Shown: piece after piece, positions 8,780 to 16,646 of the stretch
Numbering within the stretch: the first letter of the stretch is position 1
How the letters are laid out: every line of letters starts with the position of its first letter
NCBI GenBank assembly: GCA_963762055.1
Contig: CAVXJF010000009.1
Span: 124,001 to 188,000, forward strand
From: JAMQPK01 sp963762055
Lineage (GTDB): Bacteria > Acidobacteriota > Vicinamibacteria > Vicinamibacterales > JAMQPK01
Reading direction: 5' to 3'
DNA: 64,000 nucleotides
Notes under the pieces: model-generated
Seen by the model: only the letters and a program-made list of their open reading frames with translations
Told to the model about the DNA's origin: nothing
Database searches by the model: none
Program-made: the position numbers and the translations under genes

Positions 8780-9172
8780 ATGCGTGGAATGACCAGGGAA
8801 CGGTTCACGGCGCTCGTCGAGGACGTGCTGAGGGACATTCCGCAGCGTTTCCGCGACGCCATGAAAAACGTTGCCGTCGTCGTCGAGGACGAGCCGTCGC
8901 CAGAGCTTCTGGAAGAGCTGGAGATGGACGCCGACGACACCTTGTTCGGCCTTTACCAGGGTACGCCCCTCACCGAGCGGGCGTTCTCGTACGGAAATAC
9001 CCTTCCCGATCGCATCTCGATCTATCAGCTGCCTATCGAGGACGCGTGCGAAGACGACGACGATGTCAGGCTATGCGTGGCCGAGACGGTGATCCACGAG
9101 TTCGGACACTACTTCGGCCTCAGCGAAGAAGAAATTCAGGACATCGAGGAAAAATACTGGCGCAGCCGCTGA
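8780..9172 (+). CDS. Small zincin-like metallopeptidase family protein (DUF1025 type)
   Basis: A 130-residue protein with the zinc-binding motif VIHEFGHYFGLSEEEI (HExxH plus a third ligand region) near the C-terminus. The N-terminal part FTALVEDVLRDIPQRFRDAM and the central GLYQGTPLTER match the minimal zincin family. These are cytosolic proteins whose substrates are poorly known. ATG codons at 8780 and 8789 are both possible starts. The 3' end overlaps the convergent gluQ by 37 bases. Confidence 0.85.
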   Translation: MRGMTRERFTALVEDVLRDIPQRFRDAMKNVAVVVEDEPSPELLEELEMDADDTLFGLYQGTPLTERAFSYGNTLPDRISIYQLPIEDACEDDDDVRLCVAETVIHEFGHYFGLSEEEIQDIEEKYWRSR

Positions 9173-9969
9173 TTCATGTGATCGCGCGAGAGGCCGGCGA
9201 GACTGGTCGCGCGATCGATCACCGCATCTGCACTCCATCCTTTCGCCCGCAGGTCACGGACGCCTGTATCACCGTCTGACTTGCTGAGCTTCTGCGCCGC
9301 CGTTTTCATCAGGAGCTCGTGATGCAGGAACCGCGGTGGAACGCCGCGGCCCAGCAGCCGCGCGAGTTGTATTTGCCGCCCTGTCGAGTCGAGCAGGTCT
9401 TCACCGCGAATCACCAGATTCACGCCCTGCAGCCAATCATCCACCACGACCGCGAACTGATAAGTCCAGTGGCCATGGCGATCGCGCACGAGCAGGTCTC
9501 CGCACTGCGCCGACGGTTGCTGTTCCTGAAGGCCAAGACGGAGATCGTCGAAGCGCTCGACGCGATCGTCCAGCCGCACGCGGACGCTCAATCCACTCGC
9601 CAGGTCGAGTCCCCTGGCGGCGCACGTTCCAGGATAGCGGCCCGATCCTATCTCGGAGCGTGAGCATTCGCAGGCGTACGTCAGCCCGATTTTGTGCAAA
9701 CGATCGAGCGCCTGCGCATAGAGCCCGCCGCGCTCGCTCTGGCGCGCAAGATGGCCGTCAGGCGAAAAGCCGAGCCAGTCGAGGTCTTCCAGCAGCGCAG
9801 CTTCGAACTCGGGACGGCTTCGGGTGCGATCGTGATCTTCGATGCGCAACAGAACGCGCGCGTCCGGCCCACTGGCGCGAGCGATGTCCCAGACGTAAAT
9901 GGCGTTGAGAACGTGGCCGAGGTGGAGGTAGCCCGTCGGCGCGGGTGCAAATCTCGTGACGACGCCCAC
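9136..9969 (-). CDS. gluQ: Glutamyl-Q tRNA(Asp) synthetase
   Basis: A 277-residue class I aminoacyl-tRNA synthetase paralog that attaches glutamate to the queuosine base of tRNA-Asp. The ATP-binding HLGH (in RFAPAPTGYLHLGHV) and the KLSKS loop (in AAQKLSKSDGD) are present. The zinc-site cysteines lie in YACECSRSEI and RYPGTCAA. It lacks the anticodon-binding domain of full GluRS, which separates it from gltX. It may overlap the convergent zinc peptidase at its 3' end. No other queuosine gene lies in the window. Confidence 0.93.
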   Translation of the reverse strand: MGVVTRFAPAPTGYLHLGHVLNAIYVWDIARASGPDARVLLRIEDHDRTRSRPEFEAALLEDLDWLGFSPDGHLARQSERGGLYAQALDRLHKIGLTYACECSRSEIGSGRYPGTCAARGLDLASGLSVRVRLDDRVERFDDLRLGLQEQQPSAQCGDLLVRDRHGHWTYQFAVVVDDWLQGVNLVIRGEDLLDSTGRQIQLARLLGRGVPPRFLHHELLMKTAAQKLSKSDGDTGVRDLRAKGWSADAVIDRATSLAGLSRDHMNQRLRQYFSSMS

Positions 9970-9981
9970 GTAGAAATACTT

Positions 9982-10049
9982 AACAGGAGATCAAGAGATC
10001 AGGAGTTTGTTTTTGGAAAACATTTCTCCTGAACTCCTGATCTCCTGTT
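9982..10049. repeat. Long CAGGAG hairpin, copy 1
   Basis: AACAGGAGATCA at 9982-9993 pairs perfectly with TGATCTCCTGTT at 10038-10049. The next 12 bases inward (AGAGATCAGGAG and CTCCTGAACTCC) pair with two mismatches, giving a stem of about 24 pairs and a 20-base AT-rich loop. It lies after the GMC oxidoreductase gene and before gluQ on the minus strand and may end transcription. A related hairpin occurs at 29843-29907. Confidence 0.75.
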
Positions 10050-10068
10050 TCGTATTCGTGTCCGTCTC

Positions 10069-11742
10069 TTATGCTCGGGTGCGAAGTATCCCGGTCTTGG
10101 CGTTCTTGATCAGGTGCTCCGCGGCCCGATACGCCAGCGCCTGAATCGTCATCGTCGGGTGGTTCCGCCCGCCGGTGACGAGGTTGCTCCCATCGATGAC
10201 GAACAGGTTCGGAACATCGTGCGCGCGGTGATATTTGTCGACCACCGAGGTTTTCGGATCGTTGCCCATGCGGCAGCTGCCGCGATTGTGGGCGCCGCCG
10301 CGGCTGTCATTGGGCGGACTCGACCACACCTGGGTCGCGCCCGCGGCCTTCAGAATCTCGATCGACTTCTCATGGAAGAAATTCGCGTTCTTCATGTCGT
10401 CGGGATGACTGGTCGACGTGATGCGCATGGCCGGCAGACCCCATTCGTCCTTCAATTCCGGATCGAGATCCACGCGATTGGTCTCGAGCGGCATCTGCGT
10501 CGTGAAGCAGGTGATGGTCATCTTGTGATTCGCCTCTTCGCGCAGCGCTTTCTTGTAGCCCGCGCCCCAGCGCGGCGCGGTGGGCGACAGCCCGTTGAGA
10601 CCGAGACCCAGGGGCGTTTCGTATCCGCGTGCCGTCAGCCGCCCGCCGCCGTAGAAACCGCGCTTCGGATCCGACGGCACGTAGTCCACGATCCCCGCGC
10701 CGGAGATGACGCCCTTGTATTCGTTGAGCGGCCGTTCGAACAAGCCGCTTGCGCCGGCGCCGTTGCCGAGCATCAGGTATTTGCCCACCACGCCGTTGGT
10801 GTTGGCGAGTCCGTCCGGGAACTTCGCCGACTTCGAGAGCAGCAGCAGACGCGCCGATTCGGTCCCGTTGGCCGAGAGCACGACCGCTTTCGCGCGCTGC
10901 TGAATTTCGCGTTTCTGGCCGTCGAAATAGACGACGCCGGTCACGCGTCCCGCGTCGTTGACCGAGATCTCGCGCACGTAGCTGTTCGCGCGAACCTCGC
11001 AGCGGCCCGTCTTCTGCGCGATCGGAATCACGGTGACCGCCGAGCTCGACCGCGCACGCACGTGGCAGCCGTACCCGGAGCAGATGCCGCAGTTCACGCA
11101 TGCCGCGCGGCCCATGTACGGCCGGGTGATGATGGCCAGCGGTCCGGGTACGACGGTGAGTCCCAGCTTCTTGGCGGCGACGTTGAACAAGGCGCCCGAG
11201 CTCTTCAGCGGAACCGGCGGAACCGGATAGTCCTTCGACATTGGCGCGACGAACGGCGAGTTGACGCGCACGCCGGAAATCCCCATTTCCCATTCCGCCT
11301 GAACGTAGTACGGCTCCAGCTCTTCGTAGGTAAGCGGCCAGTCCGCCATGCCGGTCCCGGACGGGATTGTGGGATCGCTCGTCAGTTCGTTGAACTCGTA
11401 GGGGAGATGCCGCCAGCTGCTGCCGCCATAGGTGACGGTGCCGCCGCCGACGACCATTCCGTAGCTGTGGGTACCAGGGATCGCCCTTTCCTTGTCGTTG
11501 CGGCGGAAGGTATTCCGCTGACGCGAGGGATCGCTCATCAGGCGATCTTCAAGCGCGAGGTTTCGATTCAGCCACTCGTCCTTCGTGTACTCGCTGTCCC
11601 GGCCGTATTTGCCCCAGCCGCCCTGCTCGAGGACGACGACGGAAAACCCGGCCTGCGAGAGCTGCTTGGCCATGATGCCGCCGGCCGCGCCAGATCCAAT
11701 GACGACGAAATCGACTTCAGTATTTGGTGTGTACTGTCTCAT
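10069..11742 (-). CDS. GMC-family FAD oxidoreductase (gluconate/glucose dehydrogenase large-subunit type)
   Basis: A 557-residue flavoprotein. The FAD-binding VVIGSGAAGGIMAKQL is at residues 13-28. The C-terminal FVIDGSNLVTGGRNHPTMT is the GMC_oxred_C block with the catalytic His/Asn region. Four cysteines at residues 215, 218, 221 and 226 (CVNCGICSGYGC) resemble the cysteine-rich segment that holds an Fe-S cluster in FAD glucose dehydrogenases. It is 11 bases downstream of its presumed small subunit, whose Tat signal could carry the complex to the periplasm, since this subunit has none. The sugar or alcohol substrate is unknown. Confidence 0.88.
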   Translation of the reverse strand: MRQYTPNTEVDFVVIGSGAAGGIMAKQLSQAGFSVVVLEQGGWGKYGRDSEYTKDEWLNRNLALEDRLMSDPSRQRNTFRRNDKERAIPGTHSYGMVVGGGTVTYGGSSWRHLPYEFNELTSDPTIPSGTGMADWPLTYEELEPYYVQAEWEMGISGVRVNSPFVAPMSKDYPVPPVPLKSSGALFNVAAKKLGLTVVPGPLAIITRPYMGRAACVNCGICSGYGCHVRARSSSAVTVIPIAQKTGRCEVRANSYVREISVNDAGRVTGVVYFDGQKREIQQRAKAVVLSANGTESARLLLLSKSAKFPDGLANTNGVVGKYLMLGNGAGASGLFERPLNEYKGVISGAGIVDYVPSDPKRGFYGGGRLTARGYETPLGLGLNGLSPTAPRWGAGYKKALREEANHKMTITCFTTQMPLETNRVDLDPELKDEWGLPAMRITSTSHPDDMKNANFFHEKSIEILKAAGATQVWSSPPNDSRGGAHNRGSCRMGNDPKTSVVDKYHRAHDVPNLFVIDGSNLVTGGRNHPTMTIQALAYRAAEHLIKNAKTGILRTRA

Positions 11743-11753
11743 GGTCGTCTCCT

Positions 11754-12344
11754 TCAGCGCTTACCGGCAGGATCTTGCGCATCGTAGTAGCCGAACGGTG
11801 GCCTGAAATTCAGCGAGTCATCGTAGCCGATGAGCCGCCAGCCGATCTTGTCCTGATTGCCACCGTGCACCGGGCTCGCGAAAAATCCGATGACGGTATG
11901 TGTGCGGACCATATTGAAGAACGGCGTCTTCTCCATCGCCGTCATCACCTGAATCTGCTGCGGCGAGGTGAGCGCGGAGAATTTCGCGGCGCCCGGGATC
12001 GTCTGCTTGGTCTGCGCATCGAGATCGGCGAGGCCTTTGGTGTACTGCCCCTGGCTGTTCTTCGCGAACGTCGACAGCGCTCTGTCGATGAAATTGATGA
12101 CGCGCGCTTCGCGGGCGCCGGGCGATTCGTCGGTCGGAATGATCTGGGCGGCCATCGCTTCGATCTCGACCGCCTGTTCCGGCGTGAAGAACTGGAAACT
12201 GACCGGCTTGCCGGACTGTGCGGCCTCGAGCACGTAGTCCTCGGCGGCCAGAATGCCCGCGTAATTCGCCGCGACCCAGGCGCCGCTCAGGCCCGCCGCG
12301 GATTCGAGGAGAAAGTTGCGTCGTGATGTTCCTCGCGTGCTCAT
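11754..12344 (-). CDS. Gluconate 2-dehydrogenase subunit 3-family protein, Tat-exported
   Basis: A 196-residue small subunit. The N-terminus MSTRGTSRRNFLLESAAGL is a twin-arginine signal. The body contains FFTPEQAVEIEAMAAQIIP and DESPGAREARVINFIDRAL, conserved in subunit 3 of periplasmic gluconate dehydrogenases, where it accompanies a GMC flavoprotein. I use the ATG at 12344; the longer open frame upstream is antisense-like extension into the NHL gene. Located between the NHL protein (10 bases upstream) and the GMC subunit (11 bases downstream), so the three form one operon. Confidence 0.9.
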   Translation of the reverse strand: MSTRGTSRRNFLLESAAGLSGAWVAANYAGILAAEDYVLEAAQSGKPVSFQFFTPEQAVEIEAMAAQIIPTDESPGAREARVINFIDRALSTFAKNSQGQYTKGLADLDAQTKQTIPGAAKFSALTSPQQIQVMTAMEKTPFFNMVRTHTVIGFFASPVHGGNQDKIGWRLIGYDDSLNFRPPFGYYDAQDPAGKR

Positions 12345-12354
12345 ACGGTCTCCT

Positions 12355-13392
12355 TCAATGTTTCGCGTATTTGGTGACGCCGCGCAGTGTGTTTTCTGCC
12401 GCGTACAGGTTGCCCGCCGGATCCGACACGATACCTTCACCCGCGGCGCCGTCGGGGCTGTCGGTCTGATGGCCGGGAACGAAGGCCACCACCTTGCCAT
12501 CGCGTGCGCTGCCGATGCGAATGCCCTTCTTCCAACCCGGATTGGATACCGCCGTCGAGTCCGCATCGATGACGTACAGCTTGTCGTCCTTGTCGATATA
12601 CAAGCCGCTCGGACGCCCGAACTGCTTCCATTCGGCGACGAACTTGCCGTCGGGGTCGAAGACCTGCAGGCGCGCGTTCCCGCGGTCGCCGACCAACACG
12701 CGCCCGCGCGAATCGATCGCAACAGCGTGCGCATTCCGGAATTCCCCAGGGCCCGTTCCCAGTTTCCCCCACTCGCGGAGGAATTTGCCGTCCTTCGAAA
12801 ATCTCACGACGCGCGTGATGTAGTCCGGCGGCACTTTCGGGTTCTGGCCGGAGTGGCCGTCCACCACGAAGATGTCGCCGTTCGGCGCGGTGACGACGTC
12901 TGACGGCTCGTTGAAATGCGTCGGACCGCCTCCCGCCACGCCGGCCGTGCCGAGCTTCATCAGCACCTTGCCGTCGGGCGACAGTTTGATCACCTGATGC
13001 CCCTTCGTGCCGTCTTTGCTCGCCAGCGCGTCGGTCACCCAGATGTTCCCGTCGGCGTCGACGTGAAGACCATGCGGAAAGACGAACAGCCCTTCACCGA
13101 TGCTTTTCGTCGGACGTCCGGTGGCAAGGTCCATCAGGTGCACCGACGGCAGATTCGAACCATCGCAGGTGTTCACGCCGCAGCGGTCGATGGCCCAGAT
13201 CTCATTGCGTGGCCCGATTTCCACGCCGGCCGTAGATCCCCACGTTCTATTGTCGGGGAGCACTCCCCAGTTTCTCACTCCCGGCTGGTAGGGGTTAGGC
13301 AAATCGTGCCCCGGAGACATGGAAGCCTGCGTAAAAACACGGGCACTGACGAGTGCGGCGAAGCCCAGGGCCGCGGCGGCTGCGAGTCTCAT
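12355..13392 (-). CDS. Secreted NHL-repeat beta-propeller protein (peptidyl-hydroxyglycine lyase-like)
   Basis: A 345-residue protein with a signal peptide ending near residue 23. Repeats such as FPHGLHVDADGNIWVTD, EPSDVVTAPNGDIFVVDG and NAHAVAIDSRGRVLVGD are NHL blades, and the pattern matches bacterial relatives of peptidylglycine alpha-amidating lyase. Lyase activity is not established for bacterial members. It is the first gene of the operon with the gluconate dehydrogenase-like subunits, so it may help bind or process the same substrate. Confidence 0.8.
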   Translation of the reverse strand: MRLAAAAALGFAALVSARVFTQASMSPGHDLPNPYQPGVRNWGVLPDNRTWGSTAGVEIGPRNEIWAIDRCGVNTCDGSNLPSVHLMDLATGRPTKSIGEGLFVFPHGLHVDADGNIWVTDALASKDGTKGHQVIKLSPDGKVLMKLGTAGVAGGGPTHFNEPSDVVTAPNGDIFVVDGHSGQNPKVPPDYITRVVRFSKDGKFLREWGKLGTGPGEFRNAHAVAIDSRGRVLVGDRGNARLQVFDPDGKFVAEWKQFGRPSGLYIDKDDKLYVIDADSTAVSNPGWKKGIRIGSARDGKVVAFVPGHQTDSPDGAAGEGIVSDPAGNLYAAENTLRGVTKYAKH

Positions 13393-13473
13393 GTTTTTCT
13401 GGCTGAATCCTTTCGCCCGTTCTACTCCCCGTGCCCGCAGATGTCAAGAAACAATGCTCTTAGCGTCGGCGCT

Positions 13474-13878
13474 TCATCCCAGGGTCGATGTACAGAAAGC
13501 ACAGCGCCGCGCCGCGATCGGCACTTCGCTGAGGCATTCCGGACACTTCTTCGTCGTCGGGTCGGCAGATGGTTCCCCGCGCCGGCGCCTGGCGACCAGG
13601 GCGTTTACGGGGGTGACGACAAACAGGTATACCGCGAGCGAGATGAGCAGGAAAGAAATGACCGCATTCAGAAAGTCGCCGATCAGGAACTGCGAGCCGT
13701 TGATCGTGACAACGAACGCGGAAAAATCGGGCTTGCCAACGATCGCTCCGATGAGCGGAGTGAAGAGATCCTTGACGAGGGCAGTCACCACGGCACCGAA
13801 CGCCCCGCCGATGACGACGGCCACGGCCAGATCCAGCACGTTGCCGCGGAGCACGAATTCCTTGAAGCCGCGAAGCAT
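13474..13878 (-). CDS. mscL: Large-conductance mechanosensitive channel with C-terminal zinc ribbon
   Basis: A 134-residue protein. The start MLRGFKEFVLRGNVLDLAV and VVIGGAFGAVVTALVKDLF are the N-terminal helix and first membrane segment of MscL; FLNAVISFLLISLAVYLFVV is the second. After this the usual amphipathic helix is replaced by a zinc ribbon, KKCPECLSEVPIAARRCAFC, with two CxxC pairs. The channel relieves hypo-osmotic pressure. I begin at 13878; the open frame upstream only encodes the heptamer repeat. The ribbon at the cytoplasmic mouth is unusual compared with Proteobacteria. Confidence 0.92.
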   Translation of the reverse strand: MLRGFKEFVLRGNVLDLAVAVVIGGAFGAVVTALVKDLFTPLIGAIVGKPDFSAFVVTINGSQFLIGDFLNAVISFLLISLAVYLFVVTPVNALVARRRRGEPSADPTTKKCPECLSEVPIAARRCAFCTSTLG

Positions 13879-13894
13879 GTTCACCTGACTTTCA

Positions 13895-13950
13895 ACTTTC
13901 CACTTTCCACTTTCCACTTTCCACTTTCCACTTTCCACTTTCCACTTTCG
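13895..13950. repeat. Eight-unit ACTTTCC heptamer array
   Basis: Seven perfect ACTTTCC units and one ACTTTCG run from 13895 to 13950. They sit between mscL and the next gene upstream (13951). Read on the minus strand the array is purine-rich (GGAAAGT) and lies 16 bases before the mscL start. Copy number could change by slippage. Confidence 0.9.
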
Positions 13951-15000
13951 CTACGTCATATGCGCGCCTTGCGCCGCCGTGTAGAGCGTATAGATGGACT
14001 GGCTGCTCGTCATGAACAGCCGGTTGCGGTGTTTTCCCACGAAGCACAGGTTGGCGGTGCCCTCGGGCATCAGGACCTGGCCGATCTTCTTCCCGTCCGG
14101 CGCGTAGACGTGAACGCCGTCGATACCTTCGCCGCCGAATCCGGTGCCACACCAGACGTTGCCGTCCACGTCGGCGCGGATACCGTCGTGGAACCCGGCG
14201 TCAAGCGTCGCGAACACGCGGCGGTTGGTGAGGCGGGCGCCGTTGTCCTGGACATCCCACCTGATGATCTTCGCTTTTTCACCCGGGTGGTGTGTCGGCG
14301 CGGTGTCCGCGACATACAGGTAACGGTAATCGGGAGAAAAACACAACCCGTTGGGCTTGAGGATCTCGTCGCTGAGCCTGGTGAGCCGGCCGTTCTGCGC
14401 GTCGATGTGGTAGACGCTCGTCGGCAGCTCGAGCTCGCGGACCGTGCCTTCGTAGTAGAAATGGCTGCCGTAGCCAGGATCGCTAAACAGGATGCCGCCG
14501 CTGTTCGGATGCACGATAGCGTCGTTCGGCGCGTTGAGCCGCTTACCGTCGTATGTCGAGGCCAGCACTGTCGGTTCGCCTCGATATTCGTAGCGCACCA
14601 CCCTCGCGGTCTCGTGTTCGCACGAGATCTGACGGCCCTGCCAATCGAAGGTGTTGCCGTTCGAAAAATTCGAAGGCGTCCGCAGCACCGTGGTTTTTCC
14701 CGTCGCCTCGTCCCATCGCATCTGGACGTTGTTCGGAATGTCGCTGAACACCACGAAACGTCCCACGCCGTTCCACGCCGGCCCCTCGGCCCACAACCCG
14801 CCGGTCCATTCGCGCACGAGCGGAGTGTTGCCGATCATGTATTTCCGGAAGCGCTCGTCGAGTACCTTCCAGACGGTGGATGGATAGCGAACGGGCTCGG
14901 GTCCGACGCTGAAGCCCTGCGCCTGCGCCAGCGCGGAGCGCGACAGCATCATCCCCGCCGCGGCGGCGGTCCCGGCCGAGAAAAATGCGCGCCGATTCAT
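13951..15000 (-). CDS. SMP-30/gluconolactonase-family protein, Tat-exported
   Basis: A 349-residue six-bladed propeller. The N-terminus MNRRAFFSAGTAAAAGMML is a Tat signal, which fixes the start at 15000. Family blocks are EGPAWNGVGRFVVFSDIPNN (metal-ligand Glu), LNAPNDAIVHPNSGGILFSD, KPNGLCFSPDYRYLYVAD and HDGIRADVDGNVWCG, supplying the Glu, Asn and Asp metal ligands. Members hydrolyse sugar lactones. Lying next to a periplasmic gluconate dehydrogenase-like operon, it may open the lactone formed there; this is an inference from position. Confidence 0.88.
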   Translation of the reverse strand: MNRRAFFSAGTAAAAGMMLSRSALAQAQGFSVGPEPVRYPSTVWKVLDERFRKYMIGNTPLVREWTGGLWAEGPAWNGVGRFVVFSDIPNNVQMRWDEATGKTTVLRTPSNFSNGNTFDWQGRQISCEHETARVVRYEYRGEPTVLASTYDGKRLNAPNDAIVHPNSGGILFSDPGYGSHFYYEGTVRELELPTSVYHIDAQNGRLTRLSDEILKPNGLCFSPDYRYLYVADTAPTHHPGEKAKIIRWDVQDNGARLTNRRVFATLDAGFHDGIRADVDGNVWCGTGFGGEGIDGVHVYAPDGKKIGQVLMPEGTANLCFVGKHRNRLFMTSSQSIYTLYTAAQGAHMT

Positions 15001-15167
15001 TACGCGGCCTTTCTGCTGGGCGAACACGGTTGTATTGTGCATGAGAGAGAGCCGATCATAGCCCATGCCCAGCGTCGATGGCATCCGCATAGTTCCGTGC
15101 AGGCGCGAAAGCTGGACGGCGTCTATGACGACGACTTGCTGATGGCGTTGTTTCTGGACGAGCGTCC

Positions 15168-15227
15168 GTGCCGTACGTAGTGTCCGGCTTTAGTAGTGCC
15201 GTACGTAGTGTCCGGCTTTAGCCGGAC
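15168..15227. repeat. 26-bp direct repeat ending in a GTCCGGCT palindrome
   Basis: GTGCCGTACGTAGTGTCCGG (first 20 bases) plus CTTTAG occurs at 15168-15193 and again at 15196-15221. The second copy continues into GTCCGGCTTTAGCCGGAC (15210-15227), an 8-bp stem with a two-base centre. It lies after the SLATT-like gene and may act as its terminator. The surrounding 15001-15250 stretch holds no convincing gene. Confidence 0.7.
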
Positions 15228-15250
15228 CAGGCACGCATCAACGGCGATGC

Positions 15251-15748
15251 TCATGCCGCCGTCTTGCTCGATTCGATCGCGGCATCGAATTTCTGAACGT
15301 CGCCGAGCGGCCGCACCGAGGACCGTTCGTAGACCGCGCGGATGTCATCCATCAGCTTGTCGCGCCGGCGGCGCGCCTCTGCGACGTCCAGCACGCCTTC
15401 GCGCAAATCCGACAGCAGAGAGCGGTAGCGATCGCTGATCGCCCACAGGTGCGAACTGCACTCCGCGTGTGCGTGCGCGGAGGTCTCGAAATCGAAGGTG
15501 AGATGGACGAGGAGAACGATGAGCGCGAGCGCTGCAAGCGCGGCAGCCGCGATTGCGGGAATACGGCCCAGGCCGTATGCGGCAGCGCCCGCCGTCATTG
15601 CGGCCCCGGCGATGAGAAGTGCTTCGCTTCCCTTCAGCCGCCTATGCCATTTCCGATACGAATCTGCCGCCCGGTTGTGGGCTTTGTGGCGTTCGGCAAC
15701 CTGGCTGTAGGTGAGATCGAGGTGATCGAGGAGCGTAAGGCTGAACAT
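15251..15748 (-). CDS. Two-helix membrane protein resembling SLATT effectors
   Basis: A 165-residue protein. A helical N-terminus (SQVAERHKAHNRAADSYRKW) is followed by two adjacent hydrophobic helices (residues about 50-95) and a long charged helical tail (SDRYRSLLSDLREGVLDVAE). This order, with the repeated A/H-rich start, matches SLATT domains, which are predicted pore-forming partners of nucleotide-signalled defence systems. No SMODS, SLOG or nuclease gene is next to it, so a defence role is unsupported here. I start at the ATG at 15748; upstream residues look non-coding. Confidence 0.55.
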   Translation of the reverse strand: MFSLTLLDHLDLTYSQVAERHKAHNRAADSYRKWHRRLKGSEALLIAGAAMTAGAAAYGLGRIPAIAAAALAALALIVLLVHLTFDFETSAHAHAECSSHLWAISDRYRSLLSDLREGVLDVAEARRRRDKLMDDIRAVYERSSVRPLGDVQKFDAAIESSKTAA

Positions 15749-15875
15749 GTATCCCCATTCTCCGAGCACACTCGATCGGCCCGGACGTATGTCGGAGCTG
15801 GGGGGCCCCAATTCAGTCGCTTAACTATACGCTTAGAAGTCGTGCTGCTCCAGACTGAACTTAGACTAGGCAGGT

Positions 15876-16208
15876 ATGACATTCGATCTCAGCGGCAAAG
15901 TCGTTCGATGGCCTGACGGATCGAATGGGACCATTTACCAGGACAATTTCGCGCAGGACCAGGGCGCGGCGAGCCGCCGCGCCTACGTCGTGCGGCTGCG
16001 CATCAAGCGCGACGGCAAACCCGACATCACCGGCGGCCTGCGCTTCACCGGGGACGCGCACGGCCGCATGCCCGGGCGCAACGACGCCGAAAAAGCGAAC
16101 GCGGTGGGACTGAAGCTCGTGAGCTGGATCGCGCAGAACGGGCTCGAAGACGGATTTTTCTTCAGACTCGAAGCGGGTGATCTTGGTATCGAAGTGGTCG
16201 AAGCCTGA
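15876..16208 (+). CDS. Small conserved-looking protein of unknown function
   Basis: A 110-residue soluble protein with no signal peptide or membrane segment. It opens MTFDLSGKVVRWPDGSNGT and contains RAYVVRLRIKRDGKPDITGG. No family was recognised. An AGGCAGG just upstream could serve as ribosome binding site. The length, the codon pattern and the absence of a better frame support a gene. Confidence 0.6.
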   Translation: MTFDLSGKVVRWPDGSNGTIYQDNFAQDQGAASRRAYVVRLRIKRDGKPDITGGLRFTGDAHGRMPGRNDAEKANAVGLKLVSWIAQNGLEDGFFFRLEAGDLGIEVVEA

Positions 16209-16223
16209 CGCTGGCGCGTCAGG

Positions 16224-16424
16224 TCAATTGGTGAGGCGTTCCGGAACCGGATGCCATGAGTGACCGCACGCCCGGCAGTGACACCACGTCACCATCTTCT
16301 CGCCAGTGAGCACCTGCTCGACGGTGACATGATCATTCGTCCCGCATTCCGGGCACGTATGCGCCACGCAGGTGTCCTTCGCCTCGCGCGGCGACAATGA
16401 ACGACTCGATTCTCCCGATGGCAT
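16224..16424 (-). CDS. Small zinc-ribbon protein
   Basis: A 66-residue protein with two cysteine pairs, HTCPECGTNDHVTVEQ and WCHCRACGHSWHP, the spacing of a zinc ribbon like those in transcription or translation accessory proteins. It contains little else. It converges with the preceding small gene, leaving 15 bases between their stops. The function is unknown. Confidence 0.65.
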   Translation of the reverse strand: MPSGESSRSLSPREAKDTCVAHTCPECGTNDHVTVEQVLTGEKMVTWCHCRACGHSWHPVPERLTN

Positions 16425-16440
16425 ACACCGATCCTCGACT

Positions 16441-16500
16441 TAAACCACGAAAGACATAACCACGAAGACACGAAGGGACGAAGGCACGAAGGCACGCATG
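16441..16500. repeat. CACGAAG tandem array upstream of the SDR gene
   Basis: Variants of CCACGAAGACACGAAGG and GACGAAGGCACGAAGGCACG fill this stretch. The same words occur at 26652-27320 and 29741-29800 and, in reverse, at 1076-1110. The following 150 bases to the SDR start show no gene. Confidence 0.75.
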
Positions 16501-16646
16501 CGAACGCGACGGCGCGAAGAACGATGACGACGACAAAAACGCCACGGGGGACTATCGGCTGACGCAGGCGCGCACAATAATTGTAACCCACTCCGGGAGA
16601 TATACTGACCGCCGCGAATCGCCGCGCGTCTGAGAGGAATACAATC

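Noticed and set aside
10114..11787. A 557-residue plus-strand open frame opposite the GMC oxidoreductase
   Set aside because: Arginine- and histidine-rich composition and exact antisense position show it is the shadow of the real gene.
12916..15180. A 754-residue plus-strand open frame
   Set aside because: It runs antisense to the NHL, mscL and lactonase genes, has no family marks, and contains the translated CTTTCCA repeat. It is a GC-rich shadow.
15090..15180. Gene fragment ending at 15180 (reading KLDGVYDDDLLMALFLDERP)
   Set aside because: The stretch looks protein-like over about 25 residues but has no start and no neighbouring frame to join; it could be chance.
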